Shown: positions 30,071 through 39,958, counted from the first letter of the stretch. The stretch: 64,000 bases of DNA from Hominisplanchenecus murintestinalis (GCA_004793585.1 SRZB01000012.1:1-64000), one strand, 5' to 3'. Notes: generated by a model not told the origin, from the letters alone. Numbers and translations are program-made.

Positions 30071-30646
30071 ATGAAAAGCATCAACAAAACCCAGAACAGA
30101 GCCATTGGAAAAGGGCTTTACTATTTATTTTTCGCTGAACTCTTCAGCCTCTTATCCGTTATTTCCGCTTTAGGCTCCATAACACTTGTGATTTCATCCT
30201 TTATTTCTATTTACGCCCTGTACAACATGTTCAAGGCAGAACCGAAATACCAGCCTGCCTTTATTTTTTCTGTAGTCCATGTACTTATGGCGCTGCTTGT
30301 AAGCTATTCTTACATCAGCCATGCGCCGGCATATCTCACAGCGCTCTTTGAGATGGCCTTCTATGTACCGCACATTGCCATGCTCTACTGTATCTGCACT
30401 ACGACAGGGAAAGCGCTTGAACGTCTCAATCCTGCGCTTTCCCAGCGCGCCTCTTTGATTTGGAAGATTTTCCTGTTCTACGATCTTCTGGTTATCGCGC
30501 GTATACTGCTAACGACCTCAGGTGCGCCCGAGACGATGTTTACCTCAGAGACGGCAAATGTCGTAACAGTTATTGTATCCATCGGAGCATCTCTTTTCTA
30601 TCTGTTTTTCCTCTGGCAGAGCCAGACGCTTTTACAGAAAGATTGA
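30071..30646 (+). CDS. Integral membrane protein of unknown function
   Basis: 191 residues with about six hydrophobic segments and short loops. No conserved motif was recognised. The start at 30071 is supported by AAAGGAG 9 nt upstream; the in-frame ATG at 30002 lies upstream of that site. It stands alone, divergent from the HEPN cassette and convergent with the thiamine operon, and is followed by a terminator at 30661. Confidence 0.75.
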   Translation: MKSINKTQNRAIGKGLYYLFFAELFSLLSVISALGSITLVISSFISIYALYNMFKAEPKYQPAFIFSVVHVLMALLVSYSYISHAPAYLTALFEMAFYVPHIAMLYCICTTTGKALERLNPALSQRASLIWKIFLFYDLLVIARILLTTSGAPETMFTSETANVVTVIVSIGASLFYLFFLWQSQTLLQKD

Positions 30647-30660
30647 TAAATATCGCATTA

Positions 30661-30704
30661 AAAACCCGTGCGCGGATTTCTGAAAATATCTGCACACGGG
30701 TTTT
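30661..30704 (+). terminator. Intrinsic terminator
   Basis: AAAACCCGTG (30661-30670) pairs with CACGGGTTTT (30695-30704), and inner GC/GGAT bases extend the stem with mismatches. TTTTC ends the structure on the plus strand. It lies 15 nt after the membrane protein stop; it may also serve the convergent thiamine operon. Confidence 0.75.
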
Positions 30705-30787
30705 CTATCTGCGCCTGGACACAGCGCAGACTTCTGCTGCGCACGGCCTGTACCATCGGTTTTCTTCCCAAAAATCATAACTTCAGC

Positions 30788-31360
30788 TTATGGATTTCTC
30801 ATCACTCCTGACATCACACAGTACCCTGCCGCGCCCTGTTCCAGCACAGAAGCGGCATTTTCTTCCGTAATACCGCCTATGCCGTATACAGGGAGTGGAA
30901 CTGCCCGGCACACTTCCTGTAAAAAGTCCAGCCCTCGCGCCGGAATCCCTTTTTTGCAGTCCGTAAGAAACACATGCCCTGCGGTAAGGTAGGAAGCGCC
31001 CAGCGCGCACGCCTCCTCCGCCTCTTCCACGGAGTGCACCGAAGCGCCGATTCTCCGAAATCCTTCCAGCTTTCCGGCCATCCCGCGCAGTTTCCAAAGC
31101 GGCAGATGGATGTCGGGACATCCCAGCTTCCGCGCGCATTCTGTCCAGGTATGAAGAATACATAAAGTTCCATGCCTTCTGCATACGGCAAGTACCTTTT
31201 TCGCCAAATCCTGGTACTTTTCCTCTTCCAAGTCCTTCTCTCTGAGGATAATCCCGGCGGGATGGCAGGATGCAAGCCAGTCAATCTGTTCTAAAAACGA
31301 TCTTTCACACAGGCGGCGGTTCGTTACCGCCAGCATATTTTTAAACGTATACATAATCAT
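30788..31360 (-). CDS. tenI: Thiazole tautomerase TenI
   Basis: 190 residues, one TIM-barrel domain of the ThiE/TenI family. The segments SVHSVEEAEEA, GHVFLTDCKKG and YGIGGI follow the TenI pattern, including the His of GHVF that TenI uses, while the IND pyrophosphate-site motif of ThiE is replaced (ILH). TenI converts the thiazole phosphate carboxylate to its aromatic tautomer. The start overlaps the end of thiH by about 20 nt, so it is the last gene of the thiamine operon. A true ThiE is encoded separately at 34182-34793. Confidence 0.85.
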   Translation of the reverse strand: MIMYTFKNMLAVTNRRLCERSFLEQIDWLASCHPAGIILREKDLEEEKYQDLAKKVLAVCRRHGTLCILHTWTECARKLGCPDIHLPLWKLRGMAGKLEGFRRIGASVHSVEEAEEACALGASYLTAGHVFLTDCKKGIPARGLDFLQEVCRAVPLPVYGIGGITEENAASVLEQGAAGYCVMSGVMRNP

Positions 31361-32498
31361 TCATCACCGGCTGCATCCCCCGCTCCAAAAGCATCTGATG
31401 GATTTCCGCTACGCCGCGGCTGTCGTCAATCTCAAACTGCTCATCCCCTTTGTCCTCCAGCTCTTCCACATGGCTTCCTACGCCTGTGCTTACTCCTGCG
31501 GAAATCTTTGTCGCCGCAATCGTGACAATGTTATCGCGGAACCGGGCGCTTTCCCTCGTGGAAATCGTGATTCCCGCAAAGGGCATAAACAGCCGGTATG
31601 CTGTAATTACCTGCAGAAGCTGTGCTTCATGCACATCCTTCGGGTTAATTTTATCGTTGTTGATAATCGGGCGGAGCCTTGGACATGAAAATGCAATCTC
31701 TGCCTGCGGATACTTCCTCTGCAGCAGCCATGCATGGATTCCTGTAGCAAACGCATCTTTCCTGAAATCAGCCAGCCCCAGCAGCGCCCCGAATCCCACG
31801 CCCCGCATACCGCCCTTCAGGGCACGCTCCTGTGCATTGACCCGATAGGGAAATACCCGCTTATGCCCGCCCAGGTGAAGGGTTTCGTATTTATCGGAAT
31901 CGTAAGTTTCCTGGAATACCGTAACATAATCTGCACCGCATTCGTGCAGATATGCGTACTCATCGCTGTTCATCGGATACACCTCAAGCCCCACCATCTT
32001 AAAATACCTGCGGGCAATCTTGCAGGCTTCTCCCAGATATTCAACATCCGATTGTTTCCTGCTCTCCCCTACCAGAATCAGGATTTCTTCGAGCCCGGTA
32101 GCTGCAATCGCCTCCATTTCCTTCTCAATTTCCTCATAAGTAAGCTTCGCCCTTTGAATTTTATTGCGGCAGTTAAATCCACAGTAAATGCAGTAATTTT
32201 CACAATAATTGGAAATATAAATCGGTGTAAACATATACACGGAATTTCCAAAATGCTTCCGCGTCTCCTGCTGTGCAAGCTGCGCCATTTCTTCCAGGAA
32301 CGGAGCTGCCGCCGGGGAGAGCAGGGCCCCAAAGTCCTTTGGCGTACGAATATCGTTCGATAATGCCAGCCTCACATCTTCCGCCGTATATTTCTCATAA
32401 TCATATTGATTCATAGCTGCCAGAACCTGCGTCATCACATCTGACTCCAGAACTTCCATGCCCTCCATGTATTCCATATGGTTCCATCTGTTTTCCAT
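31341..32498 (-). CDS. thiH: 2-iminoacetate synthase (tyrosine lyase) ThiH
   Basis: 385 residues. Radical SAM motif Cys99-x3-Cys103-x2-Cys106 (CENYCIYC) binds the 4Fe-4S cluster, followed by a TIM-barrel and the conserved SCPRLRP segment. It cleaves tyrosine to dehydroglycine (2-iminoacetate) and p-cresol, the anaerobic source of the thiazole C2-N3 unit. An AGGAGG site precedes the ATG at 32498. It lies 13 nt after thiG, in the thi operon. Presence of ThiH rather than ThiO agrees with an anaerobe. Confidence 0.96.
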   Translation of the reverse strand: MENRWNHMEYMEGMEVLESDVMTQVLAAMNQYDYEKYTAEDVRLALSNDIRTPKDFGALLSPAAAPFLEEMAQLAQQETRKHFGNSVYMFTPIYISNYCENYCIYCGFNCRNKIQRAKLTYEEIEKEMEAIAATGLEEILILVGESRKQSDVEYLGEACKIARRYFKMVGLEVYPMNSDEYAYLHECGADYVTVFQETYDSDKYETLHLGGHKRVFPYRVNAQERALKGGMRGVGFGALLGLADFRKDAFATGIHAWLLQRKYPQAEIAFSCPRLRPIINNDKINPKDVHEAQLLQVITAYRLFMPFAGITISTRESARFRDNIVTIAATKISAGVSTGVGSHVEELEDKGDEQFEIDDSRGVAEIHQMLLERGMQPVMNDYVYV

Positions 32499-32511
32499 CT
32501 TTCCGCGCCTC

Positions 32512-33282
32512 CTACTCTGCCAGGAATCCCGTCAACGGGGACGATGCAGACGCGCGCCCGTCCAGAACTCTCCCCATGCCTGCCAGGTATGCGCTCCGTC
32601 CTGCCTCAATCGCCTTTTTAAAGGCCTCTGCCATCGCCGGAATATCCCCCGCCGTAGCGATTGCTGTATTTGCCATGACTGCCGCCGCGCCAAGCTCCAT
32701 CGCCTCGCATGCCTGCGAAGGCCGCCCAATCCCTGCGTCCACAATAACAGGCACATCAATTTCCTCAACCAAAATCTTAATAAACTCCTTTGTAGCCAGG
32801 CCTTTATTTGTTCCAATTGGCGCGCCAAGCGGCATCACGCAGGCTGCTCCCGCGCTTACCAAATCTCTTGCTGCATTTAAGTCCGGATACATATACGGCA
32901 TCACTACAAATCCCTCTTTCGCAAGGATTTCCGCAGCCCGAATCGTCTCCTGGTTATCCGGCAGAAGGTATTTGGTGTCACGGATAACTTCAATTTTCAC
33001 AAAGTCCCCGCACCCCAGTTCCCGTGCCAGCCTGGCGATACGTACCGCCTCATCCGCATTTCTGGCTCCGGAAGTATTCGGCAGCAGCGTCACGCCGGCC
33101 GGAATATGATCCAGGATATTCCCTTCGCCGCCGCTGTTGGCACGCCGTACCGCCAGGGTAATGATTTCCGCCCCCGCATGCTGCACCGCCGCTTTAATCA
33201 AATCCAGATTGTATTTTCCCGAGCCCAGAATAAATCTGGAGTTAAATACATGTCCGCCTAAAATCAATTTATCGTCTTTCAT
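32512..33282 (-). CDS. thiG: Thiazole synthase ThiG
   Basis: 256 residues. The TIM-barrel has the Schiff-base lysine in FVKIEVIRD, and the phosphate-binding GAPIGTNKG and GIGRPSQA segments. It joins deoxyxylulose phosphate, dehydroglycine and ThiS thiocarboxylate into the thiazole. The start at 33282 is chosen from family alignment and its GAGG site; the extension to 33306 is unlikely. Lies between thiF and thiH. Confidence 0.96.
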   Translation of the reverse strand: MKDDKLILGGHVFNSRFILGSGKYNLDLIKAAVQHAGAEIITLAVRRANSGGEGNILDHIPAGVTLLPNTSGARNADEAVRIARLARELGCGDFVKIEVIRDTKYLLPDNQETIRAAEILAKEGFVVMPYMYPDLNAARDLVSAGAACVMPLGAPIGTNKGLATKEFIKILVEEIDVPVIVDAGIGRPSQACEAMELGAAAVMANTAIATAGDIPAMAEAFKKAIEAGRSAYLAGMGRVLDGRASASSPLTGFLAE

Positions 33283-33325
33283 GTGCTCTCCTCTTTTCCG
33301 TGTCAAATTCTATATACATAGCCGC

Positions 33326-33973
33326 TCAAGCTTCGCTTTCTCCGAGTATCAGCCGCACCGCCATATTCGCCTGATGCGCCGCGCAAAGCGTCACCCTGGG
33401 CGCCATCAAGCTGATTCCGCCTGCAATATCGCTGACTCCGTCCCCGCAGATATACAGCCTGCGCATCCTTTTATGCGTCTGTATCAGGTTGCTACTTCCA
33501 TATCCCGCCATCCCGGTTCCCGCCACGAGAATTGTTTCCGGCAGTTCCGCCAGCAGCGTGTTCACCAGCATTGCCTTATTTTCAGCCACGTCAAACGCCT
33601 CGCAAACCAGCCTGTCCCCCCGAAAAATTTCCGCCGCATTCTGAGACGTCACTTTTACCTTGTCCACAGTCATTTTTATATAAGGGTTTATTTCGCGGAT
33701 TTCCCCCGCAAGCGCTTCCGTCTTATCCATACCCAGATGCTTCATCTTGTAGACCTGCCGGTTCAGATTGCTGCCTTCTACCTTATCAAAATCCACCAGA
33801 TGAAGGCTTCCGATCCCGGCCCTCGCCAGCATCACCGCGATATTAGAACCAAGCCCTCCAAGCCCCGCGACTGCAGCGTGGGCATGTTTCATTTTCCGGT
33901 GGTTTTCCGGCCCGTGGCGTTCTATCAGCAGCGCATCTATTTCTTCCTCTGTTAAAACTTTATGTACTTCCAT
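33326..33973 (-). CDS. thiF: ThiS adenylyltransferase ThiF (short form)
   Basis: 215 residues. The E1-like Rossmann domain has the nucleotide loop GLGGLGSN (about 38-45), DFDKVEGSNLNRQ and a cofactor loop. The paired zinc-binding CxxC motifs of long ThiF/MoeB are absent, as in the short clostridial form. It adenylates the C-terminus of ThiS so that sulfur can be loaded. Its start overlaps the thiS stop (TGATG), giving coupled translation. Confidence 0.92.
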   Translation of the reverse strand: MEVHKVLTEEEIDALLIERHGPENHRKMKHAHAAVAGLGGLGSNIAVMLARAGIGSLHLVDFDKVEGSNLNRQVYKMKHLGMDKTEALAGEIREINPYIKMTVDKVKVTSQNAAEIFRGDRLVCEAFDVAENKAMLVNTLLAELPETILVAGTGMAGYGSSNLIQTHKRMRRLYICGDGVSDIAGGISLMAPRVTLCAAHQANMAVRLILGESEA

Positions 33974-34170
33974 CAGCCGCCACCTACGAAATTTACCACT
34001 TCAAATATATCCCCGTCCGCTGTGACAACAGACGCATACTCTGCTTTCGGAAGAATTTCCCCGTTCCGCTCTACCGCAATCCGCTGCAACGTGAACCCCT
34101 CCGCCAGAAGCATCTGCTCCACCGTCGTTCCCGGAGACACTTTTCTTTCTTTTCCATTTAATTTTATCAT
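33973..34170 (-). CDS. thiS: Sulfur carrier protein ThiS
   Basis: 65 residues, ubiquitin-like fold expected, ending in the diagnostic Gly-Gly (VVNFVGGG) whose C-terminus becomes a thiocarboxylate. The start at 34170 has GAGAGGAT upstream; the much longer ORF to 34293 overlaps thiE in another frame and is rejected. The stop overlaps the thiF start. Confidence 0.93.
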   Translation of the reverse strand: MIKLNGKERKVSPGTTVEQMLLAEGFTLQRIAVERNGEILPKAEYASVVTADGDIFEVVNFVGGG

Positions 34171-34181
34171 TCCAAATCCTC

Positions 34182-34793
34182 TCAGCCCAGTTTTCTGCGG
34201 AATCCCCGGATTGCGCCCGGAATATCCCCCGCTTTCATAATTCCTTCGGAAACCGCCAGGCCGTCGCATCCGCATTCCAACGGTTTCCCGCAATTTTCTG
34301 CTGTAATTCCTCCCACCGCTAAATTGGGAATCTTCACCGCATCCAAAATCTGCCTGTACCTTTCCTCAGTGATAGGCACTGCGTCTTCCTTTGTCTGCGT
34401 AGGAAACCATGCCCCGCTGCCCAGATAATCTGCGCCTTCTTTCTCTGCCGCCCGCGCCTGCTCCGGCGTCTTTGCCGTAGCTCCTACCAGCTTTCCTGCG
34501 CCGAGCAGCCTGCGAGCGTCCATTACCGGAATATCCTCCTGCCCCAGATGCACGCCGTCTGCCCCACAGAGCATAGCAATATCCACTCTGTCATTAATGA
34601 TAACCTTCGCCCCTGAATTCTCCGCCCATTCCATCAGCAGCCGCGCACGGCGCAGATATTCCGCGGAAGAAATATTTTTCTCCCGAAGCTGGATATAATC
34701 TATGCCCGCCTTAACCGCCTCGCAGATTTTCTCCTTTCCGTAAGAGAAATCCGTAATCAGGTACAGCCATTTCTTTCCTGTCCCGTGTATCAT
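34182..34793 (-). CDS. thiE: Thiamine phosphate synthase ThiE
   Basis: 203 residues. TIM-barrel with YIQLREKN, IINDR (pyrophosphate site), DGVHLGQ, and VGGI near the end. It couples the thiazole and pyrimidine phosphates into thiamine phosphate. The start at 34793 has GGAGGACAGG upstream and is preferred over 34817. Encoded 11 nt before thiS and about 100 nt after thiD. Confidence 0.95.
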   Translation of the reverse strand: MIHGTGKKWLYLITDFSYGKEKICEAVKAGIDYIQLREKNISSAEYLRRARLLMEWAENSGAKVIINDRVDIAMLCGADGVHLGQEDIPVMDARRLLGAGKLVGATAKTPEQARAAEKEGADYLGSGAWFPTQTKEDAVPITEERYRQILDAVKIPNLAVGGITAENCGKPLECGCDGLAVSEGIMKAGDIPGAIRGFRRKLG

Positions 34794-34897
34794 TGCCTGT
34801 CCTCCATTTTCTGACATCCGTACTGCGTATACCGTATCCCCGCAGTTTAGTCCTGCTCATTTTCTAACATACCGTATCCGAAGGCAGCTTCTTCGCG

Positions 34898-35779
34898 CTA
34901 TCTTATCTTCATCTTCCAAAGATGGTTCAGCGCTCCGTGCCCATGCCCGATTCCCGGACTGTTTTCCAGGCAGCCTGTCAGATATGTTTTCGCCTCCCGT
35001 ACGGCTTCCTCCAGAGAATATCCCTTTGCCAGATTGCAGGCAATCGCGGACGACAACGTGCAGCCTGTTCCATGAGTATGCCGTGTCTCCACGCGCCTGC
35101 CCGGAAACCAGATGCCTTTCTCTCCGTCATACAGATAGTCGGCAGGCGCACCTTTGCGGTGCCCTCCTTTTATCAGGAACGCCGTGTGCCAGTGCTCAGA
35201 AAAGGCATACGCCATGTTTTCCGTCCATAAAACGCTTCCGCAATCCGCTTCTTTACTCTGCTCTTCTATAGCCGCCTTTGGATAGCTCCCACTGCTGCTC
35301 TGCATTTCTTCTTTACCCAAAGAACCCTTTAGAAAATCTGCCAGCTTTCCGGCTTCCGGCACATTCGGCGTAACCAGCGTAACTTTGGGAAACAAGATTT
35401 GCCGCATCGCTTCTGCCGCATCGGAGCGCAAAAGCTCTCGGCCGCTGCTGGAAACCATGACCGGGTCGAGCACGACGTGTTCCAGCCCCCAGCGTTCGAT
35501 TGCTTCGCTTATCACTTCTACATTTTCTCTGGAGTACACCATCCCGATCTTCACGGCATCCGGCCGAATATCCTCCAGCACACTGGAAAGCTGCGCCGCC
35601 ACAACCTCCGGAGGCAGCTCTTCCACCCGCTGGACGCCAAGGGTATTCTGGGCAGTTACGGCAGTAATCACACTCATTCCGTAAACTCCATAGGCGCACA
35701 TCACTTTCAAATCTGCCTGAATGCCCGCCCCCCCGCCGGAATCCGACCCTGCAATGGTAAGCACTTTCTTATTCATCAT
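34898..35779 (-). CDS. thiD: Hydroxymethylpyrimidine (phosphate) kinase ThiD
   Basis: 293 residues, ribokinase fold. N-terminal [25 protein letters not shown], and C-terminal [13 protein letters not shown] with the catalytic GTGC are all present. It phosphorylates HMP to HMP-PP. A somewhat long insert (around residues 150-190) lies before FLIKGGH. The start overlaps the thiC stop by 11 nt. Confidence 0.95.
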   Translation of the reverse strand: MMNKKVLTIAGSDSGGGAGIQADLKVMCAYGVYGMSVITAVTAQNTLGVQRVEELPPEVVAAQLSSVLEDIRPDAVKIGMVYSRENVEVISEAIERWGLEHVVLDPVMVSSSGRELLRSDAAEAMRQILFPKVTLVTPNVPEAGKLADFLKGSLGKEEMQSSSGSYPKAAIEEQSKEADCGSVLWTENMAYAFSEHWHTAFLIKGGHRKGAPADYLYDGEKGIWFPGRRVETRHTHGTGCTLSSAIACNLAKGYSLEEAVREAKTYLTGCLENSPGIGHGHGALNHLWKMKIR

Positions 35780-37076
35780 AAATATTTACGATTTCACCGT
35801 CCAGGATACGGTTCATATTTTTCACCGCGCAGAAGTTCCCGCACATGCTGCAGGTATCCTCTTTTTCCGGCTTCGCAGACGCACGGTAACGCCTTGCCTT
35901 TTCCGGGTCGATACTCAGTTCAAACATGCCTTCCCAGTCCAGCTTCTTCCGGGCTTCGCTCATCCGGTTGTCCCAGTCCACTGCGCCTTTAATGCCTTTC
36001 GCCACATCCGCCGCATGAGCCGCAATCCTTGACGCGATAATTCCTTCCTTCACATCTTCCAAATCCGGCAGGCGCAGATGCTCGGCAGGCGTCACATAGC
36101 ACAGGAACGATGCGCCGTATGCCGCCGCCACCGCGCCGCCAATCGCCGCCGTAATGTGGTCGTACCCCGGAGCCACGTCTGTCACCAGAGGCCCCAGCAC
36201 ATAAAACGGAGCGCCCTGGCAGATGGTCTGCTGGATTTTCATATTTGCCGCAATCTGGTCAAGCGGCATATGTCCCGGTCCCTCAACCATTACCTGTACA
36301 TCCTTCTCCCAGGCGCGTTTCGTCAGCTCTCCCAGGGTAATCAACTCTTCAATCTGGGAAATATCCGAGGCATCCTTTAAACATCCCGGGCGGCAGGCGT
36401 CCCCAAGGCTCATAGTAATATCATATTCCCGGCAGATATCCAGAATCTCGTCATAATGCTCATAAAACGGATTTTCCTCCCCCGTCATTTCCATCCATGC
36501 GAAAATAATGGAACCGCCCCTGGACACGATATTCGTGAGACGCTTATTCCTCTTAAATTTCCCGGCAGTTTCCCTATTGATGCCACAGTGGATTGTCATA
36601 AAATCCACCCCGTCCTCCGCATGCATCTTCACAATATCCAGCCATTCCTGAGATGTGATTTCTTTCAGCGGCTTATGATAATACACTACCGCGTCATAAA
36701 TCGGCACTGTACCGATGATAGCCGGGCACTCGCTGGTCAGTCTTCGCCGGAACGTCCGGGTATCGCCGTAGGAACTCAAATCCATAATCGACTCCGCCCC
36801 CATTGCCACAGCGCTGTTTACTTTCGCCACTTCCACATCCATGTCCTTACAGTCCCTGGAAATCCCCAGGTTTACATTGATTTTCGTCTTAAGCCTGGAA
36901 CCAATCGCTGCAGGGCTTAAAGACGTGTGACGCTTATTCGCAGGGATAATCGCCTGTCCCTTCGCCATCAGCTCCATCAGCTCCTTGACATCCATCTCCT
37001 CTTTCGCCGCCGCAGCTTTCATCTCCGGGGTGACAATCCCTTTTCTTGCGGCATCCATCTGTGTTGTGTAATCCAT
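35769..37076 (-). CDS. thiC: Phosphomethylpyrimidine synthase ThiC
   Basis: 435 residues. The radical-SAM-like C-terminal cluster motif CSMCGNFC (C-x2-C-x3-C) near residue 415, the spacing seen in Gram-positive anaerobes, and many TIM-barrel segments ([22 protein letters not shown]) mark it clearly. It converts AIR into HMP phosphate using SAM. The start at 37076 has CAGGAGGAA upstream, so the extension to 37181 runs through the riboswitch leader and is rejected. First gene of the thi operon. Confidence 0.97.
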   Translation of the reverse strand: MDYTTQMDAARKGIVTPEMKAAAAKEEMDVKELMELMAKGQAIIPANKRHTSLSPAAIGSRLKTKINVNLGISRDCKDMDVEVAKVNSAVAMGAESIMDLSSYGDTRTFRRRLTSECPAIIGTVPIYDAVVYYHKPLKEITSQEWLDIVKMHAEDGVDFMTIHCGINRETAGKFKRNKRLTNIVSRGGSIIFAWMEMTGEENPFYEHYDEILDICREYDITMSLGDACRPGCLKDASDISQIEELITLGELTKRAWEKDVQVMVEGPGHMPLDQIAANMKIQQTICQGAPFYVLGPLVTDVAPGYDHITAAIGGAVAAAYGASFLCYVTPAEHLRLPDLEDVKEGIIASRIAAHAADVAKGIKGAVDWDNRMSEARKKLDWEGMFELSIDPEKARRYRASAKPEKEDTCSMCGNFCAVKNMNRILDGEIVNIYDE

Positions 37077-37119
37077 ACATTCCTCCTGTTTCGCTTTGTG
37101 GGTAACTCCCTTTACGGCA

Positions 37120-37145
37120 ACAAGGGCGTCCCTGACGGAACGCCC
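37120..37145 (-). terminator. Terminator hairpin of the TPP riboswitch
   Basis: On the minus strand GGGCGTTCC pairs with GGGACGCCC (9 bp with one wobble, loop GTCA), followed by TTGTTG, between the aptamer and thiC. This is the expected expression platform: TPP binding favours termination. Confidence 0.65.
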
Positions 37146-37181
37146 CTGTTTTCTGCACTCACTGCGCATATATTCTCTCAT

Positions 37182-37265
37182 TTCCTACGCCGGCATTATC
37201 CGTATCAGGTTCATGGGTCGAAATCCGCTCGTATTTCCTCTCAGCCGGCGCGCCAGCTCCCCGTT
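37182..37265 (-). promoter_or_regulatory. TPP riboswitch aptamer (THI element)
   Basis: On the minus strand the conserved CTGAGAGG (pyrimidine-binding loop), GACCC, ACCTGAT and GGATAATGCCGGCGTAGGAA segments occur in order, flanked by a GGGAGC...P1 helix. Located between the promoter and thiC; controls the whole thi operon. Confidence 0.95.
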
Positions 37266-37286
37266 ACTTTATCAACTTGTGCTTTT

Positions 37287-37315
37287 ATGATAAGCCCTGC
37301 CTGGAAATTTGTCAA
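37287..37315 (-). promoter_or_regulatory. Promoter of the thiamine operon
   Basis: Minus strand TTGACA (37310-37315), 17-nt spacer, TATCAT (37287-37292), about 20 nt upstream of the TPP aptamer. Strong sigma-A match. Confidence 0.85.
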
Positions 37316-37391
37316 ATGGGTTTTCAGAATTCACTTATTTTATATATATGGAAAACAACCGCTTCCAAAAAACGCAATATCCCCATTCTGC

Positions 37392-38546
37392 CTACCGCGC
37401 CCCTACTGTACTGAGCAGTTTACTTTTCAGTTCTCCCTCAATCTTCCGCATTTCTATCTCCGCCGCCTGCCTCTTTTCCCGTCCTTCCCGCTGGATACGA
37501 AGCACTTCATCGAGAGTAGAAATCAGGGATTCATTTGTTGCTTTCAGAGTTTCAATGTCTACAATCCCGCGTTCGGACTCTTTGGCCGTCTCGATGGTAG
37601 CCATTTTGAGGGTCTGGGCGTTTTTGCGGAGCAGTTCGTTTGTCATATCCGTGACTTCCCGCTGGGCTTTCGCTGCCTGAGAAGCATGGGACACGCCAAG
37701 AGCCAGCACCATCTGGCTCTTCCAGAGCGGCACTGTGTTTACCAGCGTAGACTGGATTTTTTCAGCCATTGTTGTGTCGTTCTCCTGGATCAGCCGGAGC
37801 TGGGGGGCTGTCTGCAGGGAAATCTGGCGGGTCAGCTCCAAATCATAAAGCTTTTTCTCAAAACGTCCGCACATGGAATCCAAATCGCGTACAGCCTGGG
37901 CGTCTTCGGGAAGCCCTGACTGATCGGCTTTCTGCATAAGTGCAGGCAATTCCTCTGCCCTTACCTGAGCCAGCTTCTTTTTTCCTGCCAGGATATACAT
38001 AGACAGTTCCTTAAAGTAAGTTTTATTCAGTTCATACATCTTGTCCAGCATTGCCACGTCTTTCATAAGCTGAACCTGATGCCCTTCCAGCACCCGGGTG
38101 ATTTTGGTCACATTCGCTTCTGCCTTTACATACTTAGACTTCATAGCGCCCAGTTTATTTGTTCCTTTCTTAAAAAAGCCAAAAACACCTTTCTCTTCTT
38201 CCACAGCGTCAAAGCTTTTAAGCTCTGCAACCACATTTGTAAGCATGTCCCCGACCTCTCCCAAGTCTTTCGTGCGCACGTTTTCAAGCGCAGACTCCGA
38301 AAAGTCCGCCATCTTTTTCTGCGCCCCCGCCCCATACTGCAAAATCATGCCGGAATTGTGCAAATCAATCTGTTTTGAAAAGTCCTCTACCATCTTCTTT
38401 TCTTCCTCTGACAAAATAGACTCTTCATAAACCGGAACCTCTGCCGGTTTTTCCGGCGCCGCTGCAGGCACAGGCGCTTTCTCTTCCTCAAATGGATGGA
38501 ACGTCAATGTCGGCGTTTCCTGAAAATCTTTAAATTCTTCTCTCAT
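37392..38546 (-). CDS. TelA-family (toxic anion resistance) protein
   Basis: 384 residues, mostly long helices and coiled coil; the family-typical segments LVNTVPLWKSQMVLALG and ERGIVDIETLKATNESLI mark it as TelA/KlaA. A short Pro/Glu-rich N-terminus precedes. TelA proteins are linked to tellurite and antimicrobial stress, but the chemistry is unknown. The start at 38546 has GGGAGG upstream. It follows the XpaC gene by about 22 nt, a common pairing. Confidence 0.88.
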   Translation of the reverse strand: MREEFKDFQETPTLTFHPFEEEKAPVPAAAPEKPAEVPVYEESILSEEEKKMVEDFSKQIDLHNSGMILQYGAGAQKKMADFSESALENVRTKDLGEVGDMLTNVVAELKSFDAVEEEKGVFGFFKKGTNKLGAMKSKYVKAEANVTKITRVLEGHQVQLMKDVAMLDKMYELNKTYFKELSMYILAGKKKLAQVRAEELPALMQKADQSGLPEDAQAVRDLDSMCGRFEKKLYDLELTRQISLQTAPQLRLIQENDTTMAEKIQSTLVNTVPLWKSQMVLALGVSHASQAAKAQREVTDMTNELLRKNAQTLKMATIETAKESERGIVDIETLKATNESLISTLDEVLRIQREGREKRQAAEIEMRKIEGELKSKLLSTVGAR

Positions 38547-38568
38547 GTCATCCTCCCGTTTCAATATA

Positions 38569-39831
38569 TTAGCTGTTCAACGGCGTATTGCGCGCGCCAA
38601 AATCTGCGCCTGTCAATCCCTCCTGCGCCAGCATTGTCTGCAGCACGGTGATATCTGAGGAAATATCCCACGCCTTGTCCTGAAAAAAGCTGTCCAGAAG
38701 ATTTTCAAACGCCTGGTTAATGGTATCCAGGGTTCCCTCTATTTCCTGCCTTGCAGAAAGGATATTGCTGCCCTGCACAGGCTGAGCCGCCATATCCTGA
38801 TAAGCTTCCAGCAGTTTCACGGTAGTAGGCAGATAATACCCCATAAACTTATGCAGCTCATCCACAAGCTCCGGCTGCTTCTCCACTCTCTGGAAAATCT
38901 TCTGTACAATCAGTTCCATGCGGGAAATCTTTTCCTCTATTTCCCTTCCGGAAACGGCATCCCGGCATGTCCTTATTTTCCTGAGATATTCTTCACCTTC
39001 ATGGATAACTTTCTGCGCCGCCTCTGGCAGTCCCGGATTATCCTCTGCATTCAAGCTCTCGGGCGCTGCGCTTTGCCGCTCTTTTTCTCCCTCTATCCGC
39101 AGCCGCTGGCGTTCCTCAAGCTGCGCCTGTGCCGCACAGTACATATCATACGCTTCATGGCTCACCATTAAGCAAGTCTCCTGCTTATCCAAATGTCCCT
39201 GCAGGAACATTCCTCTCCGCAGCATATTCCGTATATCGCGGCGTACATAACCCTCTGATTTTCCCACTGACGCTGCCAGTTCCCTGAGCGAGCAGTAGTT
39301 TCTGTTCCTGAAATTCCCTATGTAGGCCCGGAAACGTTTCACCCGCCTTATCATTCGTGTTCCCATTCCGCCTACAATGCCGCCGGCAAGCGCAAAAGGC
39401 AGGAACGCCGCCGCCACTTTCAGAGGCACGGGAAATCCCCCCAAAATCCCTACCCAAAGCAGAATCACTGCCGCAATACCAAGCCCCCCTGCCAGTGTAT
39501 AACCGCTTACGGAGAGCGCAATTCCCCCTCCCATCGTTCCGGCTGTGCTCCGAAACAGTGCATTTGCGCTTACAGGCACCATCTGATTCATACCCTGTTT
39601 CTTCTTTTCACGCATCCCCTGCTTCGGGGACACATTGCGGTACTTTCCTTTTCGGTTTCCCTCATTAAGCTTTTCTTCTGCATAGGATAGCCCCTGGCTG
39701 ACTCCCTCCACTGCCTGGTTGATTGTCCGGCTGATTGTCTCATTTAATTTCTGAAAATCCTGGGAATCAATCGCAGACTGCACAAGATTCCTGATGTCAT
39801 TACCTAAATTTGACCAGTCCTGATTTGTCAT
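38569..39831 (-). CDS. XpaC-like membrane protein
   Basis: 420 residues. A soluble N-terminal helix region (1-80), two to three transmembrane segments (about 85-155), then an HTH-like YCSLRELAASVGKS segment and a coiled-coil C-terminus. This is the arrangement of the XpaC family, annotated as 5-bromo-4-chloroindolyl phosphate hydrolysis proteins, with no proven enzyme activity. Co-transcribed with telA downstream. Confidence 0.82.
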   Translation of the reverse strand: MTNQDWSNLGNDIRNLVQSAIDSQDFQKLNETISRTINQAVEGVSQGLSYAEEKLNEGNRKGKYRNVSPKQGMREKKKQGMNQMVPVSANALFRSTAGTMGGGIALSVSGYTLAGGLGIAAVILLWVGILGGFPVPLKVAAAFLPFALAGGIVGGMGTRMIRRVKRFRAYIGNFRNRNYCSLRELAASVGKSEGYVRRDIRNMLRRGMFLQGHLDKQETCLMVSHEAYDMYCAAQAQLEERQRLRIEGEKERQSAAPESLNAEDNPGLPEAAQKVIHEGEEYLRKIRTCRDAVSGREIEEKISRMELIVQKIFQRVEKQPELVDELHKFMGYYLPTTVKLLEAYQDMAAQPVQGSNILSARQEIEGTLDTINQAFENLLDSFFQDKAWDISSDITVLQTMLAQEGLTGADFGARNTPLNS

Positions 39832-39906
39832 TTTTTACTCACCTCAAATTTAATACGCACTTTTCATAACCGCCTTGCCCGCGGCCGGCTTGCTGCCATT
39901 TTCTTA

Positions 39907-39935
39907 ATTATAACCTTATCTGCCGTAAACTACAA
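39907..39935 (-). promoter_or_regulatory. Promoter of xpaC-telA
   Basis: Minus strand TTGTAG (39930-39935), 17-nt spacer, TATAAT (39907-39912), about 75 nt before the XpaC start. Confidence 0.7.
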
Positions 39936-39958
39936 CGAACTTTTTTCTTAAAAAACCC

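Noticed and set aside
34171-34293. N-terminal extension of thiS
   Set aside because: Reads thiE in another frame; true ThiS is 65 residues and has its own ribosome binding site.
34794-34897. Short direct repeat ATACCGTATCC between thiE and thiD
   Set aside because: Two 11-nt copies only, with no hairpin or promoter; probably chance or remnant sequence.
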